DNA of 64,000 bases from Sphingobacterium sp. PCS056 (GCF_023273895.1 NZ_CP096883.1:3162001-3226000), one strand, 5' to 3'. Shown: positions 34,555 through 44,264, counted from the stretch's first letter. Made by a program: numbers and translations. The notes: generated by a model from the letters alone, not told the origin.

Positions 34555-37500
34555 ATGCCTAAACCATTTTTAAGAAATTTACAGATTGGCTTTGGATTTT
34601 CCTTGCTTTTACTATTGGCAAGTTCTACAGCTTCCTATATCAGTATTAAAGAACAAATCAGCAACCGTACGAAAGTAGATCATAGTCGTCGGGTAATTGC
34701 TTCAGCAAATAAAATTCTAAATGATTTGCAGAATGCAGAGACTGGACAAAGAGGATTTCTTTTATCTGGAAAAGAAACTTTTTTAGAGCCTTATCTCATT
34801 AGTCTACAAACCTTGCCAAAATCATTGGATCGTACTCAACAACTGGTCAGTGATAATCTTCTACAAAGTCAAGTGGCTGATAGTCTTACTTATTTAGTGA
34901 AATCTCGATTAGGAATCTTAACTAATTTAATTGAAGTCAAAAGAGAAGGTAAGCAGGTGACCCTAGCACAGCTAGAGGAAGGTAAGCATTATATGGATAG
35001 CTGCCGAAATATAATCGCTCGTTTTATCAGTGTCGAAGAAGGTTTTTTAGATAAGAGATCCAATGAACTTAATAAATCATCGCTATATACATCCATTTTT
35101 GTCGTTATTGCCGCTATTGTTTCTTTGTTGATTACCGTTGTATTCTACCTTCGTATACGTGAAGATTTTATAAAAAGAGAAGGTTTGCAGAAGTCTTTAC
35201 GGGAAAAAGATGAGGAAATCAGTCGAAGACTTAAAGCAACACAGCGAATTGCGAATCAAATAGCAAGTGGAGATTACAGTGTTCATGTCAATGATGAGGA
35301 GGAAGATGATTTGGGAAGCCTAGGAGGCTCTTTGAATCAGATGGCCAATGCTTTGCAAAAATCATTTGATGACTTGAATAATAATGAATGGCGACAAACT
35401 GGTTTGGCGCAATTAAATGAAATTCTTGTTGGAAATAAGACAGAAGAAATATTAGTAGCAGACGCTCTTCATCAGCTCATTCGTTACGGAAATGTTACCA
35501 ACGGTGCTTTTTATTTATTAGAGCAGGACCGGATCGTACTTAAAGATGCTTATGGTCTTGAAAATAGGATGGTAAAATCGTTTAATATCGGTGAAGGAAT
35601 GATTGGACAAGTCTTTAAAGAAGGTAAAGTGAAGCGATTTGCAAATCTTCAAGATAAAGATTATGTCGTAAGTTTTGCAAATGGACAAGTTCAAATTAAT
35701 TACATTCTTTTATTGCCTGTATTTGTTGATTTCACATGTATTGGTGTTATAGAACTCGGCTCGATCGATGCTTTTGAAAATGTGAAGTTACCATTTTTTA
35801 TTGATGCAACTCGTAATATCGGAATAGCTATATCGGCAGCTAAAAGCCGGGATCAAGTGCAACAGCTATTGGAGGAAACACAGACACAAACTGAAGAATT
35901 GCAGGCACAACATGCGGAATTAGAGAATCTAAATACCGAGCTTGAAGCACAGACACATAAACTGCAATCTTCGGAGGAAGAACTTCGAGTACAACAAGAG
36001 GAACTCGTACAATCTAATCAGGAATTGGAAGAGCGATCTAAATCTTTAGAAGAAAAAAATTACCTCATTGCAGAGCGTAATTTAGAGATACAGCATAAAG
36101 CCGAAGAATTAGCCCTGAGTACAAAGTACAAATCTGAATTCTTGGCTAATATGTCCCACGAGCTTCGAACGCCTCTAAATTCGATTTTGCTTTTATCACG
36201 CCTCATGTCCGAGGATACTGATGGTAATCTCAATGAGGATCAAATCGAGTCAGCTAAAGTTATTCAAAGCTCTGGAACAAGTTTACTCAATCTTATTGAT
36301 GAAATTTTAGATCTATCTAAGATTGAATCTGGAAAAATGGAACTTGATTATCAAGATGTAAAGTTGGATGAAGTAATCCATGATCTGCAAAATTTATTTT
36401 TGCCTATAGTAAAAGATAAATCACTCGCATTTAATATTAAAACTGAATCTGGTATTCCAGATATGATTGAGACTGATCGTTTAAGACTTGATCAGATCTT
36501 GAGAAATTTACTTTCTAATGCAATTAAGTTTACACATGAAGGAAGTATTACACTAACCATATCTGAAGATAAAGAACATGGCGACCAGTTACTTTTTGAA
36601 GTTAAAGATACTGGGATTGGAATTGCAGAAGAAAAGCAAAAAATTATATTTGAAGCTTTTCAGCAAGCGGATGGTTCCACGCGTAGAAAATTTGGAGGAA
36701 CAGGACTGGGGCTTTCTATCAGTAGAGAAATTGCTCGCTTATTAGGAGGAAAGATTTCATTAAAAAGTAAGGAAGGAGAAGGAAGCGTTTTTACATTAAT
36801 TCTTCCTAAAAGAAAAATTTCAGAAACAATAAAGCCTACTTCAGAGGAATTGATTGATATTATCGCCTCAGATATTAATGAGATGACTACTATCGTTTCG
36901 GAATCTGTTGCGCCTAACATTGTCTATAATATTCCAGAAGAAGTTGACGACGATCGCGATAATATTGTAAAAGGCGATAAAGTGATCTTAATCGTTGAAG
37001 ATGATACCGCTTTTGCAAAAGCTTTATTAAAATATACACGTCAGCAGCAATATAAAGGTATCGTAGTCGTACGTGGTGATATTGCAGCTGATTTTGCAGC
37101 TCGTTATCTTCCCTTGGCTATTTTATTGGACATTCAGCTACCGATTAAAGATGGCTGGGAAGTTATGGATGAGATAAAAAGTAATCCACAGACACGACAT
37201 ATACCCGTTCATATTATGTCTTCACTTCGCGTGAAGAAAGAAAGCTTGCTGAAAGGAGCGATTGATTTTATAAATAAACCTGTTGCTATCGAGCAGATCG
37301 GATTGATGTTTAAGAAGATAGAAGATGCCTTAACACGTTATCCAAGAAAGGTACTGATTGTTGAGGAAAATCCAAAACATGCTTCAGCGCTTTCTTATTT
37401 CTTGAGCAATTTTAATATTGCAGCGGAAATTAAAACAAATGTTGACGATAGCGTTCAAGCATTGAGTTCTGATTCGGTCAATTGTGTGATTTTAGATATG

Positions 37501-38151
37501 GGTGTACCCGATAAGATTGGTTACGAAACTCTTGAAGCAATCAAGAATAATGAAGGATTGGAAAACTTACCTATTATTATTTTTACAGGAAAGAATCTCT
37601 CTCATGCGGAGGAAGTGAAAATAAAACAATACGCTGATTCAATCGTTATAAAAACAGCTCATTCGTATCAGCGGATTTTAGATGAAGTTGGACTTTTCTT
37701 GCATTTAGTGGAAGAAAATACGACAGATCAACAGAAAAGGAAAGCAAATAAACTGGGATCTCTAAGCGAGGTGCTAACAGGTAAGAAAGTGTTGATTGCT
37801 GACGATGATGTGCGAAATATATTTTCACTATCAAAGGCTTTAGAGAAATATCAAATGAATGTTATTTCTGCAACAAATGGAAAAGAGGCATTATTACAGT
37901 TAGATAATCATCCTGATGTATCCATTGTGCTTATGGATATGATGATGCCTGAAATGGATGGATATGAAACCATCAGACTGATCCGAAAACATCCTCAATA
38001 TACCAAATTGCCCATTATGGCTGTCACTGCAAAAGCAATGACGGGTGATCGTGAAAAATGTATTGTTGCAGGAGCTTCAGATTATATTTCTAAACCAGTT
38101 GACACAGACCAACTGCTCTCTTTACTGCGAGTATGGTTATATGAAAATTAA
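34555..38151 (+). CDS. CHASE3-HAMP-GAF hybrid histidine kinase with three receivers
   Basis: 1198 residues. Layout: membrane segment 11-30, periplasmic CHASE3 (about 35-170, with the AETGQRGFLLSGKETFLEPY motif), membrane segment 179-199, HAMP (to about 275), GAF (about 285-430), a long Glu/Gln-rich coiled coil (430-525), HisKA with His535 (ANMSHELRTP), HATPase_c (to about 752; DTGIGI, GGTGLGL), then three receivers with Asp859 (LLDIQLP), Asp981 (ILDMGVP) and Asp1128 (LMDMMMPEMDGYE). The second receiver has EE in place of the usual DD at its acidic pocket, so it may not accept phosphate normally. It is a probable central phosphorelay node of the block. Confidence 0.95.
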   Translation: MPKPFLRNLQIGFGFSLLLLLASSTASYISIKEQISNRTKVDHSRRVIASANKILNDLQNAETGQRGFLLSGKETFLEPYLISLQTLPKSLDRTQQLVSDNLLQSQVADSLTYLVKSRLGILTNLIEVKREGKQVTLAQLEEGKHYMDSCRNIIARFISVEEGFLDKRSNELNKSSLYTSIFVVIAAIVSLLITVVFYLRIREDFIKREGLQKSLREKDEEISRRLKATQRIANQIASGDYSVHVNDEEEDDLGSLGGSLNQMANALQKSFDDLNNNEWRQTGLAQLNEILVGNKTEEILVADALHQLIRYGNVTNGAFYLLEQDRIVLKDAYGLENRMVKSFNIGEGMIGQVFKEGKVKRFANLQDKDYVVSFANGQVQINYILLLPVFVDFTCIGVIELGSIDAFENVKLPFFIDATRNIGIAISAAKSRDQVQQLLEETQTQTEELQAQHAELENLNTELEAQTHKLQSSEEELRVQQEELVQSNQELEERSKSLEEKNYLIAERNLEIQHKAEELALSTKYKSEFLANMSHELRTPLNSILLLSRLMSEDTDGNLNEDQIESAKVIQSSGTSLLNLIDEILDLSKIESGKMELDYQDVKLDEVIHDLQNLFLPIVKDKSLAFNIKTESGIPDMIETDRLRLDQILRNLLSNAIKFTHEGSITLTISEDKEHGDQLLFEVKDTGIGIAEEKQKIIFEAFQQADGSTRRKFGGTGLGLSISREIARLLGGKISLKSKEGEGSVFTLILPKRKISETIKPTSEELIDIIASDINEMTTIVSESVAPNIVYNIPEEVDDDRDNIVKGDKVILIVEDDTAFAKALLKYTRQQQYKGIVVVRGDIAADFAARYLPLAILLDIQLPIKDGWEVMDEIKSNPQTRHIPVHIMSSLRVKKESLLKGAIDFINKPVAIEQIGLMFKKIEDALTRYPRKVLIVEENPKHASALSYFLSNFNIAAEIKTNVDDSVQALSSDSVNCVILDMGVPDKIGYETLEAIKNNEGLENLPIIIFTGKNLSHAEEVKIKQYADSIVIKTAHSYQRILDEVGLFLHLVEENTTDQQKRKANKLGSLSEVLTGKKVLIADDDVRNIFSLSKALEKYQMNVISATNGKEALLQLDNHPDVSIVLMDMMMPEMDGYETIRLIRKHPQYTKLPIMAVTAKAMTGDREKCIVAGASDYISKPVDTDQLLSLLRVWLYEN

Positions 38152-38168
38152 GAGCATAAAACAGTGTG

Positions 38169-38540
38169 ATGAAAAAAGTTAAGTTAGTATTGATTATTGA
38201 TGATGACAATCGCAATATTTTTGCGCTGCGATTGGCGTTAAAGTCGAGAGGATATCAATCACTTTCCTGTAATAGTGCAAAGGAAGGAATTGCTCTACTG
38301 GACTCCAATAGGGATATTGAAATCGTTTTGATGGATATGATGATGCCAGATATGGACGGCTATGAAGCTATACAGGTAATCAAATCATCTCAAATTTATG
38401 GTGATATTCCAGTGATTGCTGTTACTGCTCAGGCGATGCAGGGCGATCGCGAAAAGTGTATTGAAGCAGGTGCCCGTGAATATGTCCCTAAGCCGATTAA
38501 CTTAGATAGATTAATAAGCATAATTGAACAAAACTGTTAA
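38169..38540 (+). CDS. Single-domain response regulator (REC)
   Basis: 123 residues from ATG 38169; the GTG one codon earlier is possible. A complete receiver: Asp11-Asp13 pocket (IIDDDNRN), phosphoacceptor Asp56 in LMDMMMPDMDGYE, Thr in AVTAQAM, Lys in YVPKPI. It has no output domain, so it acts as a phosphate shuttle or through protein contact. It closely resembles the third receiver of the hybrid kinase just upstream (shared LMDMMMPxMDGYE and GDREKCIxAGA), suggesting a duplication. CheR starts directly after its stop codon. Confidence 0.92.
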   Translation: MKKVKLVLIIDDDNRNIFALRLALKSRGYQSLSCNSAKEGIALLDSNRDIEIVLMDMMMPDMDGYEAIQVIKSSQIYGDIPVIAVTAQAMQGDREKCIEAGAREYVPKPINLDRLISIIEQNC

Positions 38541-39365
38541 ATGTGGGAACCGAATATTATAAAAAATGACGATATTGAACTTCTCTTGACCGATGTCGCC
38601 GATCGCTATGGCTACGATTTTACGCAGTATAGTAAGGCTTCATTAAAGCGTCGATTGAATCGAATCTGTTTAATTGATAAGTTTAGTAGCTTTGCAGAAC
38701 TTCGATATCGGGTCATGAATCACCCCGAATATCTACAACGTTTTGTTGAAGAAATAACAGTCAATGTGACGGAAATGTTTCGTGATCCAAATTTTTATAA
38801 AGCGTTGCGGGATGAGGTTTTCCCCCGGTTAGGTACTTATCCCTTTATTCGAATATGGGTCGCTGGTTGTTCTACAGGAGAAGAGGCATATTCTGTCGCT
38901 ATTCTTCTCAAAGAAGCTAATTTATATCATAAATCATTGATTTATGCAACGGATATTAACCCTGGCGTATTGGAGCGTGCGAGTAGTGGGATTTTTCCGA
39001 TTAGTCAAATGCAATTATACTCAGAGAATTATAGATTATCTGGAGGAATAGAAGATTTTTCTAAATATTATACGGCCAATTATGATTCTGTCAAATTTCA
39101 CCATGATTTGAAAGAGAAAATGATATTTTCGACTCATAATTTGGTTTCCGATAGTTCGTTTAATGCTTTTCAACTTATTCTCTGTAGAAATGTACTGATT
39201 TACTTTGATAAAGAATTGCAAAATAGTGTTTTTAACCTTTTTGATATAAGTCTTGATGCATTGGGGTATTTAGCTCTAGGATCTAAAGAAACTATTCGTT
39301 TTTCAAAATTAGAAAAACAGTATAAGCAAATTGGTGACGAACGCATTTGGAAAAAAATCCGATAA
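38541..39365 (+). CDS. cheR: CheR-type protein-glutamate methyltransferase
   Basis: 274 residues, starting on the base after the receiver's stop. The N-terminal helical domain (LKRRLNRICLIDKF, VNVTEMFRDPNFY) and the SAM-binding Rossmann core (IRIWVAGCSTGEEAYSVAIL, IYATDINPGVLERA, LILCRNVLIYFDKEL) are complete. CheR methylates glutamates in receptor signalling helices. Here there is no receptor gene nearby; the long Glu/Gln-rich coiled coil of the hybrid kinase is a possible target (inference). CheB follows, as in sensor-linked CheB/CheR sets. Confidence 0.93.
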   Translation: MWEPNIIKNDDIELLLTDVADRYGYDFTQYSKASLKRRLNRICLIDKFSSFAELRYRVMNHPEYLQRFVEEITVNVTEMFRDPNFYKALRDEVFPRLGTYPFIRIWVAGCSTGEEAYSVAILLKEANLYHKSLIYATDINPGVLERASSGIFPISQMQLYSENYRLSGGIEDFSKYYTANYDSVKFHHDLKEKMIFSTHNLVSDSSFNAFQLILCRNVLIYFDKELQNSVFNLFDISLDALGYLALGSKETIRFSKLEKQYKQIGDERIWKKIR

Positions 39366-39384
39366 TCTTAAGATATACTTAGCA

Positions 39385-39954
39385 ATGGTAAAAAGGACAA
39401 ATATAGTGGTTATCGGAGGGTCGGCCGGAAGTCTCAAAGTACTTCTCGTAGCTTTACCTCTCCTAGATCAAGGCCTTCCGTTTCCCATTGTTATCATTAT
39501 GCATCGCAAGGCTTCATCCGATTCGGTATTAAATAAGCTCTTGGCACATAACACAAAATTAGACGTCATAGAAATCGAAGATAAGATGACCATGTTACCG
39601 GGATGTATCTATATTGTACCACCAAATTATCATATGCTTTTTGAAAATAAGTCATTAGTATCGTTAGATTTTTCTGAGAAACTTAATTTTTCACGACCAT
39701 CTATTGATATTACATTTCGTTCTGCTGCTGAAGTCTTTCAGGAATGTGCTGTTGCTTTGCTGTTGTCTGGCGCAAACTCGGATGGAGTAAATGGATTGAA
39801 AGAAATTAAAAGCTATCAAGGCACTGTAGCGGTCCAAGACCCCTCGACCGCAGATGTTGATTATATGCCTTTACAAGCTACTTTGCATGTCGCTGTTGAC
39901 ATCATTTTAAAGCCAATTGAAATTGCGACTTATATCAATAGATTACGTATTTAA
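39385..39954 (+). CDS. cheB: CheB-type methylesterase without receiver domain
   Basis: 189 residues from ATG 39385; the frame reaches a TTG at 39331 inside cheR, but the ATG gives a normal catalytic domain start (MVKRTNIVVIGGSAGSLK). The catalytic triad is visible: Ser13 in GGSAGS, His40 in IIMHRK, and Asp in LSGANSDGVNG at about residue 139. The usual N-terminal receiver of CheB is missing, so control must come from other receivers in the block. It removes methyl groups from, or deamidates, CheR targets. It lies 19 bp after CheR. Confidence 0.92.
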   Translation: MVKRTNIVVIGGSAGSLKVLLVALPLLDQGLPFPIVIIMHRKASSDSVLNKLLAHNTKLDVIEIEDKMTMLPGCIYIVPPNYHMLFENKSLVSLDFSEKLNFSRPSIDITFRSAAEVFQECAVALLLSGANSDGVNGLKEIKSYQGTVAVQDPSTADVDYMPLQATLHVAVDIILKPIEIATYINRLRI

Positions 39955-40023
39955 TCTTTGTCCTTTTACAGGACAAATTATTATATTAGCGCCTTGTTAA
40001 TATTCCCTATACATTGATTTACT

Positions 40024-40404
40024 ATGAAAGATAAAACTATACTGCTCTTTGATGATGATGTAAATATCTTGGAGGTATGCACCATTATTTTAGAGAACTA
40101 TGGGTATACAGTAGCTACTTCTGAGACATCGCACGACATTATTGAAAAAGTAACTGAAATTAGACCAGATGTTATTTTAATGGATAATTGGATTCCTGAA
40201 ATTGGTGGTATAAAAGCAACTCAGTTGGTGAAGCAACACCCTGAATTTAAACATATACCAGTTATTTATGTATCTGCAAATAATGATATTCATCTTTTAG
40301 CTGAAGAGGCTGGAGCGGATAGCTATCTTGAAAAACCATTTAATTTGGATGATTTGGAAAGTGCCGTAAATACGATGCTAATGGATTCAAAGGATAGGGT
40401 CTAA
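40024..40404 (+). CDS. Single-domain response regulator (REC)
   Basis: 126 residues: acidic pocket FDDDVN (9-12), phosphoacceptor Asp54 in ILMDNWIPEIGG, Ser in YVSANND, Lys in YLEKPFN. No output domain. It differs from the receiver at 38169 (Asn-Trp after the Asp instead of Met-Met), so the two should have different partners. It is the last gene of the signalling block, 69 bp after CheB, and ends at the bidirectional hairpin at 40432-40465. Confidence 0.9.
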   Translation: MKDKTILLFDDDVNILEVCTIILENYGYTVATSETSHDIIEKVTEIRPDVILMDNWIPEIGGIKATQLVKQHPEFKHIPVIYVSANNDIHLLAEEAGADSYLEKPFNLDDLESAVNTMLMDSKDRV

Positions 40405-40431
40405 ATTGTAATAATTAAACATCATAATAGT

Positions 40432-40465
40432 AAAAAAGGATTTTGTGTATACAGAATCCTTTTTT
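40432..40465. terminator. Bidirectional terminator ending the signalling block
   Basis: 15-bp stem (40432-40446, 40451-40465) with one G-T pair, GTAT loop, A6 on the left and T6 on the right. Confidence 0.85.
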
Positions 40466-40682
40466 ATTTAATATTTGTGAATTATACCTTTCATGATATA
40501 ATCCTTTCATATGACTGCAATTTACAAATATTAGATTTTTTTAAACTTGCTGTAAATGTACTTGTTCACAGCGCTATGTACGTAATTTGTTGTATTTGTA
40601 CCTGTTGTAAATTATGTGTGAAAACTAATAAGTTACGAGGGCGTTATTAGTGTGTAGATAATAACATTAAAACTTACATATT

Positions 40683-41207
40683 ATGGCAACAGTAAAAAGT
40701 AAAAAAGGTAATATGCCTAACGCACATCTCCACGAATTATTTGTAGACGAATTGAAAGATGTACTTGGAGCTGAAAGACAATTGTTAAAGGGCCTAAAAA
40801 AATTGGCCGATGCAGCACATGGAGAGCAGCTTAAGCAAGCATTTAAAAGTCATTATGAGCAAACTGAAGGGCATATTGAGCGATTGAAGTCTGTGTTTTC
40901 GAGTATCGACTTGACCGCTAGAGGTAAGAAATGTAAAGCGATGGAAGGTTTGCTAAATGAAGCTGAGGAAATTTTAGAAGAGTTTCAAGATAGTCCTGAA
41001 GTATTAGACGCTGCTCTGATCGCTGCTGCACAAAAAGTCGAGCATTACGAAATCGCAACTTATGGTTGTTTGGTCACGTATGCTAAATTGATGGAGCACA
41101 AAGAGGCCGAAGAGCTTTTAGCTGCTACTTTAGCAGAAGAAAAAGATACTGATGTATTATTAACAGAGATTGCTATGAGCGAGTCAAACTTGGGGCAGTC
41201 AGCTTAA
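40683..41207 (+). CDS. DUF892 (YciE/YciF) ferritin-like protein
   Basis: 174 residues, mostly helical. The pattern HLHELFVDELKDVLGAERQLLKGL, KSHYEQTEGHIERL, QKVEHYEIATYGCLV and AEEKDTDVLLTEIA matches the DUF892/YciF family, a ferritin-like four-helix bundle with Glu/His metal-site positions spaced over the helices. These proteins are induced by stress in enterobacteria and form dimers; the catalytic role is unknown. It has its own promoter region (about 280 bp after the signalling block) and terminator. Confidence 0.9.
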   Translation: MATVKSKKGNMPNAHLHELFVDELKDVLGAERQLLKGLKKLADAAHGEQLKQAFKSHYEQTEGHIERLKSVFSSIDLTARGKKCKAMEGLLNEAEEILEEFQDSPEVLDAALIAAAQKVEHYEIATYGCLVTYAKLMEHKEAEELLAATLAEEKDTDVLLTEIAMSESNLGQSA

Positions 41208-41230
41208 TTTACATAATCATACAAGAAGCT

Positions 41231-41268
41231 AAAACAGCTGTCATCATTTATAAGATGACAGCTGTTTT
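41231..41268 (+). terminator. Intrinsic terminator after the DUF892 gene
   Basis: 15-bp perfect stem (41231-41245, 41254-41268), 8-base loop, T-rich 3' side. The A-rich left side would let it work in both directions. Confidence 0.85.
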
Positions 41269-41467
41269 TATATTATTAGTAGCTTAATACTTCCGCTTTT
41301 CTGTGGTATATGTATATGCTCTATTATCCCTTAGGAATCTTTTTGCATGTATGCATAATTAATGATATTATACGATTTACTATACGTTATGCTTACGACA
41401 ATCCACTTTTAATTTACGATGTCACTTTGATCAATTCAATGATGGATGAAAGGAGACCTAGTAGTAT

Positions 41468-42376
41468 TTAAATTTTGGGAACTAAAAATTCCAGTACATT
41501 TTCTCTCACTTCATATACAGCAATATTTTTCAATGGAAGTATAAGTTCATCATCGATATGCATGTACGCACTATCGCAATCAATAGTCAGTTCCTTGGCT
41601 TCAAATGATTTATAGTTAAATGAAACATCATGTTGATCAATTCTTTTTTTGATATACTCCGCAAAATCTGCTCGTTGATCTTCATCGACATATACCACAT
41701 TAAACATACCATCGTCTGTTGCTGCTTCTGGTGACAATATCAGATTGGGACCTATCGATTGAATATTCATGACTTCCAATAAGATACAATTCCCTTCGTA
41801 TATTCGATCATCTGCTTTTATCCAATATTTTTCAGATTTAGCCGATAATATGATCTCATGTAGCACCTCAAGTGCCAGTTTTAATTCATCTTTTGAATTT
41901 TTCACTTTACTTTTATCCACGCCAATCATTTTTCTAATTAAATGCGGAAACACGCCATATCCTGCACCTTCAAGAAAAAAATCTGTTGTATCTGCATTTT
42001 TAATTACACCAACATCAAATCGTTGTCGCTTACTATTTTTCCAGCTTTCGATATGCTTTGCATGATTTAAATTACTGTCGATACCTAGAGCAATTGATAG
42101 ATTATTGGCCGTTCCCATCGGTAGAATGGTGATGGGTATTTTTTTATCAAGTGCAGTTCTTTTCATCAGCTCTTTCACAACGCCCCTTACAGTGCCATCC
42201 CCGCCAGCAACTATCGCAAAATCCGTTTGATCTAGCTGATGAACCCAGCTATCACCTTTTTTAACTGAAAAATACACACAAGTATATCCTTCATTCTCGA
42301 TACATTCTACTAAATCAGACTTCAAATGATCTTCATCTCCCGCGCCGGGATTATGCAGTAAAATAGCTTGTTTCAT
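41468..42376 (-). CDS. Diacylglycerol kinase-like lipid kinase (YegS/DgkB family)
   Basis: 302 residues. The ATP-binding LLHNPGAGDEDH and the catalytic loop IVAGGDGTVRGVVKEL (58-62) are clear, followed by the PMGTANNLSIALGI motif and a C-terminal beta-sandwich with DDELILPLKNIAVY. It phosphorylates a lipid alcohol such as diacylglycerol or a sphingoid/ceramide lipid; the last is attractive because Sphingobacterium makes sphingolipids, but the sequence does not decide this. It is divergent from surE across 84 bp. Confidence 0.9.
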   Translation of the reverse strand: MKQAILLHNPGAGDEDHLKSDLVECIENEGYTCVYFSVKKGDSWVHQLDQTDFAIVAGGDGTVRGVVKELMKRTALDKKIPITILPMGTANNLSIALGIDSNLNHAKHIESWKNSKRQRFDVGVIKNADTTDFFLEGAGYGVFPHLIRKMIGVDKSKVKNSKDELKLALEVLHEIILSAKSEKYWIKADDRIYEGNCILLEVMNIQSIGPNLILSPEAATDDGMFNVVYVDEDQRADFAEYIKKRIDQHDVSFNYKSFEAKELTIDCDSAYMHIDDELILPLKNIAVYEVRENVLEFLVPKI

Positions 42377-42460
42377 ACATTAATTTATATATATAACAAC
42401 ATTTCCCAAGACTATTTGTTGTTATATAAATAAGATTTATTTGCAGTAACGATATACATT

Positions 42461-43189
42461 ATGAGAATTTTAATTACAAATGACGATGGTATTTACAGTC
42501 CAGGCATTGCATCACTTGCCAAAGTTGCTAGAAAATTTGGACAAGTAAAATTGGTCGCACCCGATGTGGAACAGTCCTCGATGGGACATGCGGTCACACA
42601 TTCTCGACCTTTGAGTTATAAAAAATCACCAATCGAGTTTCCTGATGTTGAAGCATATCGGGTCAATGGTACACCAGCAGATTGTGTTGCGATGGGAACC
42701 CATCTATGGAATGATGTGGATGTGGTATTATCAGGGATTAACATGGGACCTAATTTAGGCAATTCAATGTGGCATTCGGGCACTTTAGCCGCTGCTAAGC
42801 AAGCTGTTTTATTTGGTATTAAGGGTATAGCACTCAGTACACCAGTTGGCAATACAGAGCCTGACTTCGAGGCACTTGAACCTTATGTTGAACAGACCTT
42901 AGAATTGTTACTAAAAGATAAGGAATTGGCTTTATATAATGTTAATTTTCCACCTCAACCTACTGACATGATGTGGACCAGACAATCTGTTCGTTTGTAT
43001 GATGGAACGATTATACCAGGCACAGATCCTTTAGGACGTAAGCATTATTGGTTTACGGTTACACCGTTAGAACCTGCTGATGAAGGAACAGATCGTTGGG
43101 CAATTGAAAATAATTTGGTTTCTATAACACCATTAAGACTCGACCTTACAGATGAAGCTGTGCTTTCTAAAAAGTTGAGCGAAGTCTAG
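42461..43189 (+). CDS. surE: 5'/3'-nucleotidase SurE
   Basis: 242 residues. The metal-binding start MRILITNDDGIYSPGI (Asp8-Asp9), the conserved VAPDVEQSSMGHAVT loop, VNGTPADCV and the VLSGINMGPNLGNSMWHSGTLAAA signature identify SurE. It dephosphorylates nucleoside monophosphates, with roles in stationary-phase survival and nucleotide salvage. In other bacteria surE often neighbours pcm; here it lies between a lipid kinase and a lipoprotein gene. No signal peptide, so it is cytosolic. Confidence 0.96.
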   Translation: MRILITNDDGIYSPGIASLAKVARKFGQVKLVAPDVEQSSMGHAVTHSRPLSYKKSPIEFPDVEAYRVNGTPADCVAMGTHLWNDVDVVLSGINMGPNLGNSMWHSGTLAAAKQAVLFGIKGIALSTPVGNTEPDFEALEPYVEQTLELLLKDKELALYNVNFPPQPTDMMWTRQSVRLYDGTIIPGTDPLGRKHYWFTVTPLEPADEGTDRWAIENNLVSITPLRLDLTDEAVLSKKLSEV

Positions 43190-43328
43190 TTAGTGATATT
43201 AATATTCGATTTCATGATCCGTTATGTATATGTGCGATCCTAACTATTTTTGTCTATTTTATATCTATGATGATAGTGGATACATATTCACTTTAAAAAT
43301 TTGATGTCTATTTAAATATAATTTGAAA

Positions 43329-43598
43329 ATGAAGAATCTGAGAACTATATTTTTACTTTCGCTTTTATTCTTCATCACTGCTTGTGGTGAAAATAAAAAT
43401 TCCAATTCAGCTTTACAGCATAATCAGGATACTGCAAAACAGCAAAAATCAAATCCCGGAGTTCCATTGGATAATCTCCATAGAAGTAAAACAGGAGATT
43501 CTGCTTCAGGGATAAAAGATGTCAAAACCGGTATTCCACTTGACAATTTAGAGCGTAGCAAATCAGCTGATAGTATTAATCAGCCATTGAATCGTTAG
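43329..43598 (+). CDS. Small lipoprotein with an internal repeat
   Basis: 89 residues from ATG 43329; a TTG two codons earlier gives a worse signal peptide. The signal peptide ends ITAC with the acylated Cys at about residue 19. The mature 70 residues contain two copies of a 15-residue unit, GVPLDNLHRSKTGDS and GIPLDNLERSKSADS, about 29 residues apart. The rest is Ser/Asn/Gln/Lys rich and probably unfolded. No enzyme-like motif. The repeat may be a peptide- or peptidoglycan-binding unit (speculative). Confidence 0.8.
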   Translation: MKNLRTIFLLSLLFFITACGENKNSNSALQHNQDTAKQQKSNPGVPLDNLHRSKTGDSASGIKDVKTGIPLDNLERSKSADSINQPLNR

Positions 43599-43802
43599 AA
43601 ATTTAAATTATTCAAGTATTAGACAGGAGTACTATTGCGTATTTAGTTAATATCTGAGGTAAAATCCAGTCAAGACTATTATCTGTTTAAGGAAGTATTG
43701 ACCATTATTAAATACTTATTTTTATAAGCGTATACGAATGATCTGATTTAAATGATATACAAAGTTGATTTTGTATAGTTCATCCGTACTTTTTATTAGC
43801 TA

Positions 43803-44264
43803 TCATTGAGCAGCATCCCTTAAATTGCGGACATGATCATGAGCTGCTTTTTGTCTTTGTGCATGATTTCGGATTATACTTACGATATGTATAGGAAGGT
43901 CGGGTGATTCCTGAATTGCTTTTTCATATGCCTTTTTACTTGCGTCTTCACCGCGTTCACATTCCTCGAGGATACTCTTACGATCATGACCAGATAGCGA
44001 AGCTTTAAGTTCTAACCAAAAGCGATGTAATTTTCCAGAAATATGCATTCGCTGTCCCGATCCTTCGCCCTCAATAACTGCGAAAGGAAGCAATTCACTA
44101 TTGAATTGATTGGTTTGCTGAATATAATCTTCAAATAGTCTTCTTAAATCCTGGTCGCTGTCAGTTTTCAAATTTTCTAAAGCACGTGTATAGCCATCTA
44201 TTCTATCATTGTTGATCTGAATCAAATCACTGATAATTTCTGCAGTAGTTTCACTGGTATACAT
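43803..44264 (-). CDS. DUF2383 (PA2169-type) four-helix-bundle protein
   Basis: 153 residues from ATG 44264; the open frame reaches a TTG at 44276, less likely. The helical pattern ISDLIQINNDRIDGYTRALENL, DLRRLFEDYIQQTNQFNSEL, LHRFWLELKASLSGHDRKSILEECERGED and IVSIIRNHAQRQKAAHDHVRNL is that of DUF2383, a ferritin-like bundle of unknown activity found in stress-linked settings. Like the DUF892 gene at 40683, it is a small ferritin-like protein in a stress-type neighbourhood. Confidence 0.87.
   Translation of the reverse strand: MYTSETTAEIISDLIQINNDRIDGYTRALENLKTDSDQDLRRLFEDYIQQTNQFNSELLPFAVIEGEGSGQRMHISGKLHRFWLELKASLSGHDRKSILEECERGEDASKKAYEKAIQESPDLPIHIVSIIRNHAQRQKAAHDHVRNLRDAAQ

Noticed and set aside
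33082..40404. Signalling block as a chemotaxis operon
   Set aside because: CheR and CheB are present, but no CheA, CheW, CheY-motor output or methyl-accepting receptor is in the window.
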